From the NCBI GenBank assembly GCA_019095985.1, contig CM032663.1, forward strand, positions 15,139,661-15,203,660: 64,000 bases of DNA, read 5' to 3'. Source of the stretch: Streblospio benedicti (lineage: Eukaryota > Annelida > Polychaeta > Spionida > Spionidae). Within the stretch, counting starts at the first letter, position 1. Each line of letters begins with the position of its first letter. Below the pieces are notes generated by a model. The model was not told the DNA's origin and made no database searches. It was given only the letters and a program-made list of their open reading frames with translations. This document shows, piece after piece, positions 47,201-57,227 of the stretch. The translations under genes and the position numbers were made by a program.

Positions 47201-50000
47201 TCTGATAAATATCTTTCTCAGCAATAAGCAATTGTTTGAGCTTTTGTACTTCCTGCTGGACCTCATCGTGATGAGCAGACTTTCCAGGTAAAGTCAAACC
47301 TCGCTGTGGCATGCCTGGTCTATCTATCTCTTGCCTCAATCTATCAATCTCATCATGTAAATGATCTACATCTTCATTCTCTGGATCTTGTTGATAAAAT
47401 TCATTTTGAGATGTATCTGCTACCTTACCATGACATGCATTTTGAGTGTTATGAAGTCTTAGGTTCAATCTTTCAATTTCTGCTTTCAAGCGATCTAGTA
47501 AAGCATCTTTATTTTGCAAATCATTACTGAGTTTTGCAACTTCATCTTTAAGCGTTTGTAATGCAGTCAATTGTGCGGCACTAAGAGACTCATGAATAAT
47601 AGGTGAAGATGATCGTAACTGTGTGAACAATTCATCTTTCTGTTGTGCTGACGCAACAAGCTTATCAATAGTATGATCTTTATCCTTCAAAGCCTTCATT
47701 AATCTTTCCAATTGCTCTTGCTGCTGGTTCAGTTCCCATTGTGTTCGTGTTTCTTGGTTTTGAAGTTCAAAATCTTTCTTGTTTATATCTTTCTGTAACT
47801 GTTGAAATTGACTCTTAATCTCGTGGATTTCATGCTGGTATTCATCATGAATTTGGCTGATTATATCATCTTTTTCTTTTAGTCTATCACCAAGGTGGTT
47901 TGCAGTTTGTTGGGCATCTGATGCTATTCTATCTCGATCAGCCATCACTTCAGCTTGAAACTGTTCTTTTTCATTTAATCTTTCCTGCAGTTGTTTTAGT
48001 AAGCTATCAGATTTAGATGGTGAAGTCTGGATTTCACGTTCCAAAGCATTATCTTTGGCATCATGAAACGCTTGCAGTTTCTTCAATAATGATTCCTTGT
48101 CAGCAAAAGCTTGATGATAAGCTTTTTCAGTTTCCTCCATAGATGTATGTTGTTCTTGTATTGCAAGAGCCAGTTTCTTCAAATTAGAATCTTTTTCTTG
48201 CACTTGTGACTGCAGACTACCAATAGTTTCTTCTGCTGTAAGAAGCATAAGATTGACTTTTTCCAGATCAGAGTCATGCTGATGGAGTGATGACTTCAAC
48301 TGCAAGATTTCGTGGTCTTTTTCTTCCAGTAGTTTAAATCTGTCACTTACTGCCTTCTCCAATTCTTTATCTTTTGCTGCTAGTTGTTCATTAAGGGTGT
48401 GTGTTAGTGCAGCACTTCCACTGTCTAGTGCCGCCATGCTTTCTTGTAATTGCTGGTCTTTATCTGATACTGCCTGGGTGAGCCGTTGCACCAAATTTTC
48501 TTGTGCTTCCACTTGTCTTTGACCGTCTTCTAATAACATCTTAAAATGTGATTCAAGTTTATTCTCTCTCTGTTTCATCTTGGCCTTTTCTGCTTGAAGG
48601 GATTCTCGCATGTCTTGCATTTGATTATCCTGCTGTCCAAGTAAGTCATCAACTTTCTCCAATTGTTGTCTCATTCTAACAATTTCTTTTTCACTTCGCT
48701 CAACCTTGGACTGAGAACGCTGTGCTTGGCGCTGTGCATGTTTTAAATCTGCTTCCAGCTGTGATATTATTTCATCTTTTTCTGCCAAAGCTTCCTGTTG
48801 TTCAGCAACACTAGAAAATTTGATCATATTTGCCTGATGAGCCGTTGTTTGAAGGGCAGATAGTCGTTTTTGTTCTTGTTCTAACTGTTCTTTCACAGAT
48901 CCCAACTCTTTCTCACGTTTATGAAGTGCAGCCGCCAGACCTTGTATTGCTTTATCTCTCTTTAAAGCATTCTCTTCATGAGTTTTATTAACCTTTTCTA
49001 TTTCCTGCAGTCTTCTTCGAATCTCAGCTTTTTCATTATCACTCTCTCGAATAATATCTTCCAACTTCGCAATCATTTCTTCTTTAGACTGAAGCCCATG
49101 TTGCATATTTTCCATTTCCTCCAGTGCAACATGATCCATGTTCTCTTGAGATCGATGCATACAACTGCCAGCTTCAGAGTTCTGTTTTAACGAAGCATTA
49201 AGTTCTACTTCGATTTCCTGCTTTTCAGCTTCTTGCTGTTCAATGATTAAATCTTTAGTTTGTATGGCTGAACGAAGCTGACGTATCAACTCATCCTTTT
49301 CTTCAATGTCTGCGGCAGTAACTTTCTGAGCATTATCTGTTAGGGCTGCGTCAAGCTGATTTTCTAATTTAGAATTGGTAGCTTCAAGCTGTTTGTATGC
49401 TGTATTCAGATGTGAGTTAACATCTCTAAGTTCTACAAGATGTCGATTAGATTCATCTAACCGTTGCTTACTTCTTGTCAATTCTTGCTCTGTGACTTCA
49501 AGTTTTTGTTGAAGCTGTTTAATTTGATTAGTTAGTTGTGCGTCTCCATGTTTTGCTGCCTCTTCCCTCACTTGCTTTACGTCTGCATCTCGCTGTGAAC
49601 TTATAGTCTCAAGTGCATTGCTAGCTTGCTTTAGAAGTTTCTGTTTGTCCTGCAAATCTTTTTTCAGGCTCTCCACTTCAACTTTCAATTCAATATTAGC
49701 TTTGTATAGATCATCACTATCACCATATTTTTGTTGCATACGCTCTTCAAGAAAATAGATACGTAACTTCAAACTAAAGTTTTCTTTCTTTAATTCTGCA
49801 ATCTGAGTGTCATATTCCTTCATTGTACGAGCTCGGACAGGGGACATACGACCACTGCCCTGTTTTGTTATCATTGACATTGACCCATCCGAGCGGTCCG
49901 ATCGCAGTGTCACATTTGCAACATCACCCAAATTATCTACATTCATACTCCCTTCAAATTCAAGAGGTAAAGTGGGATCTTCTTCTTGAAAGGATGCCAT
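44220..50000 (-). CDS. CDK5RAP2/centrosomin/myomegalin-like centrosomal protein, single exon
   Basis: One uninterrupted frame of 1926 codons. Residues about 59-125 are a near-textbook CM1 (centrosomin motif 1): TMKEYDTQIAELKKENF then SLKLRIYFLEERMQQ and NIELKVEVESLKKDLQ. CM1 recruits and activates gamma-tubulin ring complexes at centrosomes; the Phe shown by mutation in human CDK5RAP2 to matter (F75) is here also at residue 75 (KKENF). The rest is almost continuous heptad coiled coil (Gln, Glu, Lys, Leu rich) broken by Ser/Asn-rich acidic linkers, for example around residues 960-1010 and 1180-1300. The C-terminal 150 residues (LVALFWTSQLPARDAQG ... YEREILRQLMQHH) are less repetitive and may be the targeting region, but I cannot name the domain. 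Length is close to human CDK5RAP2 (about 1893). No intron is needed, unlike vertebrate orthologues with dozens. Divergent from TRIP4; ATG at 49998-50000. Confidence 0.93.
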   Translation of the reverse strand: MASFQEEDPTLPLEFEGSMNVDNLGDVANVTLRSDRSDGSMSMITKQGSGRMSPVRARTMKEYDTQIAELKKENFSLKLRIYFLEERMQQKYGDSDDLYKANIELKVEVESLKKDLQDKQKLLKQASNALETISSQRDADVKQVREEAAKHGDAQLTNQIKQLQQKLEVTEQELTRSKQRLDESNRHLVELRDVNSHLNTAYKQLEATNSKLENQLDAALTDNAQKVTAADIEEKDELIRQLRSAIQTKDLIIEQQEAEKQEIEVELNASLKQNSEAGSCMHRSQENMDHVALEEMENMQHGLQSKEEMIAKLEDIIRESDNEKAEIRRRLQEIEKVNKTHEENALKRDKAIQGLAAALHKREKELGSVKEQLEQEQKRLSALQTTAHQANMIKFSSVAEQQEALAEKDEIISQLEADLKHAQRQAQRSQSKVERSEKEIVRMRQQLEKVDDLLGQQDNQMQDMRESLQAEKAKMKQRENKLESHFKMLLEDGQRQVEAQENLVQRLTQAVSDKDQQLQESMAALDSGSAALTHTLNEQLAAKDKELEKAVSDRFKLLEEKDHEILQLKSSLHQHDSDLEKVNLMLLTAEETIGSLQSQVQEKDSNLKKLALAIQEQHTSMEETEKAYHQAFADKESLLKKLQAFHDAKDNALEREIQTSPSKSDSLLKQLQERLNEKEQFQAEVMADRDRIASDAQQTANHLGDRLKEKDDIISQIHDEYQHEIHEIKSQFQQLQKDINKKDFELQNQETRTQWELNQQQEQLERLMKALKDKDHTIDKLVASAQQKDELFTQLRSSSPIIHESLSAAQLTALQTLKDEVAKLSNDLQNKDALLDRLKAEIERLNLRLHNTQNACHGKVADTSQNEFYQQDPENEDVDHLHDEIDRLRQEIDRPGMPQRGLTLPGKSAHHDEVQQEVQKLKQLLIAEKDIYQSLKQQPISESEQLVREKLRDVESLRTDLEQSINRNQQIQTYLELQGSSNHPQSKPDSDNDELQSLVDSLQTQLEESRRWNMSLQTRLNEQPRRHAGVGASYNGHGSLSGDMNETDPSFIHTSFMPSFLDLPGLESLSDEQNLSNMTKDELIEVVHQVKDALSTSQIADAEKQLQAQLQMLQKQHSTLTEHNRELEKSLRIFRKSRSSENDAVIRTLKSQLAEAHEKLYQQDEMIVNLKEALAINKSDIEQQKQPSEKDEIMIQTLKKQLAESTARVSEQDQLISHLKEIDRSEELLQLTKKDSKPVSTDDASTIHTELKHGTLSGQGKTFQEFEFAKKDLVSCDKAVQTSDSLSFNSSLSKISIHKKVDSQCSDENHHEDFQESRHSLMSNRDDGNGDCFLRMSFESTQSHKGEEAFKKNSLSTEQALSQNHMTEVDSNSYSKVEQNVSQRSIVKSSSASVSEAKMLSGQLEESQTVGRKLSDQVRGLHQEIEDKNSVIRKLKHHIMQLQKSFKKVSNMNSKQSQKILSTLNKFRKDEDENESLFPDNVSECSSLSSKDPLRSSQDAVDKLDGGWETNQQPEHGVQNEHSSRRQDSDGDNDEVFHSFYSTSVQNDIELHKISDQLKLMNQNLNETLRQEQELCEEVQFSKNTDHKNSASSDISETLKKYLLELKGLRQKLEKSLKDNDTLRAYVKEHLDSKSHQSVGSNHEDVAVLLEEISRLRTQLERTIDNNNLLRAQLEQQLDSDVEDRLNRYTKHDNRNSLGSTQSSQNSDFNGSLNSKPEEPVLDRLNLSGMSGDYDMRYSINDPQRPPTQRNERIGSDLRLLYAIGELDDFELLKKEVAESVSVLNEIQSQLSQRFQLLRTHSTSPTAESSIVKEMLNSIDGLGILLQEQKRLVALFWTSQLPARDAQGNFIDVKMMQESSYLKVELSKWQKKYDRVKADLMLANKKLSDNNRRKEGYEREILRQLMQHHRVLQHTAQNLTNSHAVE

Positions 50001-50931
50001 AATTTTCGATTTTTATGAATTTTAACGAACAAAGTTTCACTTTTTCCGCCATGATTTTTAACGGAACTGTGGGTAGAAACATGTCGTGCTGTCAAATTTG
50101 CAGTGTCGTTAACAACGAGGCTGTCAAAATGTGCTGAAGACGTATTCGTAAAATTGTAGTGGCCAAAATTTATTAGCTTATGAATGAGTATAACGATCTA
50201 AGAATTCGTAGAATAACAACTGCTCTACTCAGCTAATTGTACAAATCGATGGAATGCATTTCCATCACAATAATTGAATAAACATATCAACAGTGTGAGG
50301 TTTTGTTTGTCAGCCAAATGTAGTCGAGTTGTATAAATATCGAAATATTCTGTGAAATTTTATTCGCTCACCTACTTTGGAAATGGCAAGGCGTTTTCAG
50401 TTAGATTTTTATGTTATTTGGAATTTAATTGTGTTTGCCATCATTTTACTGACTATTTTCTACTTTGTATTTGTTTATTTCATTTAGTTAAATTTAAAGT
50501 CGGTGTCAAATTCTTCTTCAAAAGTTAAAATACGTCTACTGAAAGAATTAAGTCTGTCAAAATTGCTGAACTTGTCAAAATTTGATGAAATCCACGTCAA
50601 CGGCATCATATTGAATGTGACACCTCAAAATATATGTTATTCTTCTAACACAGTGATATCAAGTGTGACACTCTATTATCTGCTCAAGGATTGTTAAAAC
50701 CAAGAAACTACAATTGTTGGATGTCTTAATTCTGCAGCTGGATAGCTGTTGCACCATAGTTTTGAAACGTTGAGATCCATATCATATAGAAATTGAAGAA
50801 TAATCATTATTGCTTGCAGCTGGTAGTTGTGAAACATTAGTGCATTTTGATAACAGATTACCTATTGCATTTTTGATGCAAAATAACATATAGAATTAAG
50901 AACATTGTACGATAGCAAATTTTCGTTTGCG
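50001..50931. promoter_or_regulatory. Divergent promoter interval between CDK5RAP2-like gene and TRIP4
   Basis: 931 bases separate the two opposing start codons, so both promoters and 5' UTRs must lie here. TTTCCGCCATGATTTT at 50043-50058 resembles a YY1-type CCAT core close to the CDK5RAP2-like ATG. No TATA box at a convincing place. A short frame at 50503-50697 has no ATG start or recognised homology. A 5' UTR intron for TRIP4 is possible. Confidence 0.5.
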
Positions 50932-52937
50932 ATGTCTTCAAAGAATGATACAAGTGCTTGGATTTGTTCTCAATTATCTAAGGTGTTAGGTATTGATACC
51001 ACAGAAGATGTTGCTGATTATATCCTTAGCATCGAGGATCCTAAAGAATTGGAAGATTACTTGTCTGATTTGTTAGATCCTTCTATTCCAAGTCACAAAC
51101 GGTTTATTAAAGACTTGTTAAGACGATGGCGTCCACCTCCGAGGCAAATAGGAATTCCTACTGAGGTCCAGATTTACAGAAAATCAGATAATGATGAGAC
51201 ATATCTATCCAGTTTGAAGGAGTCAAAAAGTAAAAAGAAAAATAAGAAATATGCAGAAGAAAATGACAACGGCACAATCCCGCAGCCACCACCAAAAGAT
51301 AATGTTGATTCATATGATCGAAAAAATGTAGACACTTATAATGATAAAAAGAAGACTAAGTTTGTACCATTATTTAGTGAAGAAGGTGAAGCAAAGACTG
51401 TCGCCCATCTTCCTGGACGGCATCCCTGTGAATGTTTGGCTACAAAGCATGGCCTTGTGAACAACTGCTTGAGTTGTGGTCGCATAGTTTGTTGTCAGGA
51501 AGGATCAGGGCCGTGTCTCTTTTGTGGGACACTTGTCTGTACGAATGCAGAAGAGGAAGTACTTTCTAGAGGCTCAAAGAAAAGTGAGAAATTGAGGCAA
51601 CAACTGTGCAGTGGAGATAATGGTAAAGGCATGCTGCCAAACCGAATGGCACAAATTGATAAGGGAATGGACAGCGCTCTAAGCCATAAAAACAAGCTGT
51701 TAGAATATGACAGAAACAGTGTAAAGAGAACACAGGTGATTGATGATGAATCTGATTATTTTGCAACAGAGTGGATGAGTAAGTCAGATCGTCAAAGAAT
51801 AGAGAAAAAAAGAGCAGAATTGCATGCTCAGAAGCATGCTTCACGTCTTAGTCAGAAGGTGACATTAGACTTCGCAGGTCGTAAAGTGGTGCAAGAAGAT
51901 GAAGTGGTTGACATGTTTGATATCGCTAATAGTGTCTTACAAGACAATCATGGAAATGTCGCTAGTGCAGCACCCGTGTTAACAGATGAAGATTCTATTG
52001 TTAATCCCACTATCACGATAGAGGCCCCAAAATTTGTTGGTGATATGCATTGGAGTAAAGCAGGTTTGATTGAATTCTTATATTTCTTTACAGTAGCTGC
52101 ACACTAGTATACAATTACAATGTTTTTTGTTGTACATTGCACTTGTAATATGAGCGTGGAAGTACATGTAAATTTGTTTCATGCCATTCATGTATGTTTA
52201 ATGATGTGTTTCATCATTGTGAAAGATTCATTTGATTTTGATCCTCATTATTCTTAACTCACTGAGATAAATCAGATGACATTCAAAGAAAGTTAAAAGT
52301 AACAGCTTTATAACCTATAAATTAACTCTGGTGTTTTGTTCTTCAAAGTGTTGTTACGGTTCAAGTTTTCATTTACTGTAAACCATTTTCAGCTATTCAT
52401 TAGTTTTCACTAACTTGCATTTCAGTCGCAGACTCCACAGCACCCAAGCGACGAATGGTCATCCAAGACCGCGAGTTGCAACTTATGAGCGATGATGGCA
52501 TGTGTCTAAGCATGCACCAACCGTGGGCCAGTCTTCTGGTCAAGGGTATAAAGAAGCATGAAGGGCGTTCATGGTATACAGCACATCGGGGAAGGTTGTG
52601 GATTGCGGCAACAGCAAAAACACCAGAACAGCAGGAAATTACATCTGTAGAGCAGTTTTACAGAGACTACTACAAAGACAAAAATTTACAGTTCCCCACG
52701 TCATACCCTGTGGGTTGTTTGCTTGGATGTGTGGATCTGGTCGATTGTCTGGATAGTGACAATTATAGAGAGCAGTTTCCGAACGGGGAATCAGAGAGTC
52801 CTTACGTGTTTGTTTGTTCTGGTCCACACGAGTTGTTAGTGAAGTACCCAATGAAAGGGAAACACAAAATTTATAAATTGGACGCAAATATTCACAGGGG
52901 TGCTAAGAAGGGTTTGGTGCATGTAGCAGAACAATAA
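50932..52937 (+). CDS. TRIP4: Activating signal cointegrator 1 (ASC-1)
   Basis: Two coding exons, 50932-52063 and 52426-52937, joined in phase 1 (WSKA-V-ADSTAPKRR) into 547 residues; human TRIP4 has 581. N-terminal helical region (LGIDTTEDVADYILSIEDPKELEDYL); a C2HC5 zinc finger with HPCECLATKHGLVNNCLSCG and GPCLFCGTLVC; the invariant RRTQVIDDESDYFA; a HASRLSQKVTLDFAGRK segment; then a C-terminal ASCH (PUA-like) domain in exon 2, MCLSMHQPWASLLVKGIK to HRGAKKGLVHVAEQ, with the RGRLWIAATAK motif. In vertebrates the protein belongs to the ASC-1 complex with ASCC1-3, acting in transcription coactivation, alkylation repair and ribosome-collision clearance. The start ATG follows an in-frame stretch without ATG (TTGTACGATAGC), so 50932 is the first usable start. 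The donor GCAG/GTTTGA is weak but the phase is exact. Confidence 0.96.
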
Positions 52938-53514
52938 ATGAATTTCCGTATGCTCAGTTTTTAGAAAGAAAAAAAGTGTGAATATGTGAGTTTATGATTT
53001 TCTGTTATTAAGTGGATTTGCCTTCGTAAATTTTGGTCATCGTGTATTCAACATATTTACCGGTAGAAATTAATTTATTTTGAAAACAGATATGGCTGTG
53101 TAAATCGGGGTGTTTTCTGGACGGATTTATAATGATGAATGCTGACATTTTTAATGTAATAAGTCAAGAGCAATTATATTTTTCACCATTGTCAATTGTT
53201 GTGATTAATTAAATCATGATTTATTTATAACACCTATTTATTTGAATTAGGAAATTTTATAAGAATTGATAACTGTGATATAATTTGGTATGCAAAATAT
53301 CCTAAAAGAAATGTTATGTTTTGGGGAATATTTTTTGGTTCTAGGTTAAATGATTGGACGGAAGAAATTTCAGTTGGAACCTTGACTTAATTGGAATTTT
53401 TCAATGTTCGTACATGTATAATCGTATTAAATCTTTTTTTATTTGAAATGTCATGTTCTATAAATAGGATTTTACAGAAATTCATAGACGACTTCAAGTT
53501 AGTAAAATTGTATA

Positions 53515-54530
53515 TAAAGATTAACTTTCAGTTGAATATATCTTAAAAATATGTTCAGAAAAGATTAATGTTCTAGCTATTCAACGATAGAAGAGTTGAA
53601 ATGATTACCTTCAAGGTAGACAGCCCAGTAATTCTGAAAACCTAGGTTGGCCAACCTGACAACCAACCTCAAAAGTTTGGTCAGCTGTGTAATATTCTAA
53701 GTCATCGAAAAATAAAGCTTAATTATCTTGTTCTTAAAGTTTAAGTTTCACCAGTTTTGACGTAAGAATCTCATGTTTATGTGTAAGATATATGCTAATA
53801 TAAAAAAAATACTGGCTGACAAAACAATTGCTTGTTGCAAGATTTTCAGCAAGCAAAAAAAAAAAACATGAAATGTGGGTAACCCCTCAGGACTAGTCAA
53901 CTTGAAGTGCGAGTTATCTGAATAAAACTAGGTTGTCTGACCACCAATTACTGTGCTGTCTGTAATAGGGCTAATGTGCTTAATTTATAAAATAAATGTA
54001 AATTATTGGAAAGAAAAGACATTAACGCCTCTTCTAGATTATTTTTCTTTCTGTAAATGCAAATCATGGTTTCCACACAATGCAATTTCCTACTTATAAT
54101 GTGTTGCCTTGTATTGAAAGTAATTTTGTAAGTTTTTCAATAGTAATTTTATTTATGACCATCTGATTGAAAAGGATCACTAAATTTTAATGTGAAAGAC
54201 ATTTCAATTGAATATATCTTGAATTGTTTTTCAGAAATTATCAATGTTCTTGCTATTCAAGTATAAAAAGAGTTGGTATGATTACCTTTAGGGTGAATGT
54301 GCTTAATTTGTAAAATAAATGTAAACTATTGGAAGGAAATGGCAAAAATGACTAGATTATTTTTCATTCTGTAAATGTAAATCATTGTTTCCACAATACA
54401 ATTACCTACTAATGTATTGGCTTCAGCCTTGTATTAAATGTATTTTTGCAAGTTTATCAATGACATTAATAAATGATCATCTGAGATAAGTAAATTTTAA
54501 TTTGAAATACATGAATTCTTTTAAGAGAAA
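53515..54530. repeat. Tandem repeat, about 330-base unit, two and a half copies
   Basis: Words such as TTGAATATATCTT, TTAATGTTCTAGCTATTC/TCAATGTTCTTGCTATTC, AATGTGCTTAATTT and TAAATGTAAANTATTGGAA recur with a spacing near 330 bases: 53525, 54205 and 53970, 54297. Copies differ by point changes and small indels, so the array is old. One unit is split by the element at 53618-53961. Confidence 0.75.
53618..53961. mobile_element. Repeat family G element inserted in tandem unit
   Basis: 344 bases with short terminal inverted repeats AGACAGCCCAGTAATT and AATTACTGTGCTGTCT (one mismatch), and internal inverted words AAAACCTAGGTTGG / AAACTAGGTTGTC. The neighbouring tandem unit (GATTACCTTTAGGGTGAATG, 54280-54299) is an uninterrupted version of the site, showing that this is an insertion. 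A partial copy lies at 9383-9480. Confidence 0.75.
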
Positions 54531-55680
54531 TGAAATTTAACCAATGCACTAGACAAACAATTGTTCTAAGTATTTTTTATTATTTTGAAGATTTCTCATA
54601 GAGCCTCTTACTGCAGTCTTGCAAGTTTGTTTATACAAAATAAATTTAGCTTCAGTGTTGACAATGGACAATATATGACAATATATTAAAGAGAAGATAC
54701 ATAATACACATATTTTTAATGTTAAGTTACCGATTGTCAAAAACCCTTCTTGTGGCTACCTGGAAAAGGTACACCAAGTGAAATCATTTCAAACAGAAAA
54801 TATGAGGTTTAACCCATTTTGTCAACACGGACATTTCTAAAAAAAACAACAGAACTAGAAGACACATCATAGAAAAATAGAAAGTCAACAATATAACAGC
54901 AGTCTTAACTGAAAATAGAATGTGTAGCAATATATACAGCTAAAATATGGGTTTTCATACATTTTCAAAGTTAATAATATTTGTACACAAAACTTTGTAT
55001 ATATGACAACAGGAAGGATTTGTTTACATTGAATTATTAGGATTTCTAGGTTTGTAAAGCTGCCCAATATATTTTATTTGACAAATCATTGTGGACATCA
55101 TGTTCTTCAAATTTACAATAATGTTAAAACATTTCTAATATTGCTGTTCCACAGCTTTCTTCATAACATATATACAATTGTATTTCACTAAAGTCAACAA
55201 CAATATTATGGCACTAAGATCGATCAACTAAATTACACTCCCTATTTAGCGTCATCAAATTGTATATGGATGCTTCTGGATAGAAATGGATAAACATCAG
55301 TCACATAAATGTAATTGCACATAACCAGTTGAATATATTTATATACACTTGGCACCTTGCACTAAATTTACTTTTCACAAACTTCCCTGTATATGTTTAA
55401 ATATATTACGTTCTTATTTACATTTCACACACTAAGTAGGAAAGGTACAAGTATATTACATATCAGATCTAAAATAATTCAAATTTCACTCCGCAATAGT
55501 TAAGGACATCTTTCATTATGAAAATAACGAATTACAGGGTAATATCAAATCTTGGAATAATGTGTTTTACACAATTTCATCAAAATGGGTGAAATAATGC
55601 ACATAATGTTGTCAAACCTTACAAAATTATTTTGGTCCCAGAGAAATTATATTCTGTGCATTTTTTTTTTCAAACAAATA

Positions 55681-55882
55681 TACTGTAAAACTAGAAATGT
55701 TTGCACACAATTTTTTTGCGAGTTTCGTGCAAAAACGCACACTTAAATAGTCAGCAAACATTAATAGCATATGTTAAGTAGGCCCAGGATGGACCAAAAT
55801 TGCAAAATTAAATAGTAACAAAATAATCTATAGATGAAAATCGCAAAATTTAATAGCCACGAAATATTCTAGTTTTACAGTA
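55681..55882. mobile_element. MITE family B copy 2
   Basis: 202 bases, TIRs TACTGTAAAACTAGAAA and TTCTAGTTTTACAGTA. Its reverse complement follows 7338-7547 along its full length (for example TTTCATCTATA, TCCATCCTGG, ATTAATGTTTGCTGACTAT). Confidence 0.85.
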
Positions 55883-57227
55883 TTGAAACCAAATTACAAC
55901 ATACAAATTTGAAATCCAATTTTTAACCAGTTTCAATTGAGTGCACAAATCTCAATATTAACCAACATTAAAAATATACATGTAGTTTGAATTTAATTAT
56001 CTTGAACAATATTAAACACAATGCCCTAACAATTAATTCATATGAAGCTTTCCTCATTCACGTAGAGTTCAATAATATTTATGTCATGATCATGTCTAGA
56101 TGCAGGTGGCGTCATTCCAATACACATTTTTAGACCAGCACGTCACAAAATTATGCAAGTGTAGGTCTGTAAACGGGTGTCGAAATGACACCATCTGCAC
56201 CTGATTTTGTAAACCCAGTGATTTTACATAATCCTTTCACTATGCTACTAGGACAAATAAATAACAGAAAAAGTCTGTTTTGCTTTTACAATCACAACAA
56301 TGTCCTGGACTACGGCTTGATGGTAATTATTTACACACAAAGTTTTCGTGAGTAAATATTTTGTCTGCCAGACAATTTTCTAGTTACTAACAGGAAATCC
56401 GCAAATATTCTCTAAGTGAATAAATTGCATTGTTAAACAAGCCATTGCAAAGGATGTCAAAATTAAGGGGTTTACAACAATCACCTGATTGTGGGTGGAG
56501 ACTTAGACTGCTCCATGAAGATCTATTTGAGTTTTCAAATTCCCATGCACATCAAATCCAACACATACAGTACTAAATTGGATTTTATTACAACTTTTCA
56601 ATTAATATTACACTGTTTCTGTTATAAGTTATGTCATATACTGGGTATATTAAAAAGTCTGCGTCTGCAACATTGTCTCATAAATGCATTGTAACACAGT
56701 TTTTAATACTTTGTTCTCTATATACATCACTCAAATCATCATCCTTCGTTCAATCAACTAGCACTTGCCTTAAGTTGATCGCAGTTCACACAAAACTGTA
56801 TGCCTTATGAGAATTTTCACATTGCTTTAGTGAAATTTACAAATCACAAAAATTCCGTTTCATTTTGTTGATCACTTAAATATTAGTGAGAACTGTTCCA
56901 CATGAATATGTGTACACTGAATATCAAGTAATCCACATGAAAGTGTATTCAATTTCTGAAAGAAAACCAGAAAGATACATTTTATTTCTATGATAACTAA
57001 TTAATGCATGTTCACAAGCTCTGCTTTAGAAATAATCATAAATCTATGTAAATTGACCATTATTATCAGTGGAATATTGCAATCAAAATTTAATAATCAA
57101 TTTGGTTATACCTTTAATAGTGTACAGTAACATTTTCGTTGTAATCTTTTACAAATACTAAGAAAAAAGAAAATTGATTTTAAAGGATAGCATTAAGGAC
57201 AAATATCAATAGTACATGTAGTTAGTC

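Larger units (their letters stand above)
52938..57227. other. Convergent intergenic interval (TRIP4 / unknown membrane protein gene)
   Basis: 4.3 kb with no recognised gene. Holds tandem repeat units around 53515-54530, a repeat-G element inserted in one unit (53618-53961), and MITE B copy 2 (55681-55882). An AATAAA overlaps the TRIP4 stop at 52934-52939 but is too close to be the likely signal. Confidence 0.5.

Noticed and set aside
50503-50697. 64-codon frame upstream of TRIP4 (SKVKIRLLKELSLSKLL)
   Set aside because: It lacks an ATG start, has no clear splice partner and no recognised similarity; it could be an unannotated exon but is not supported.
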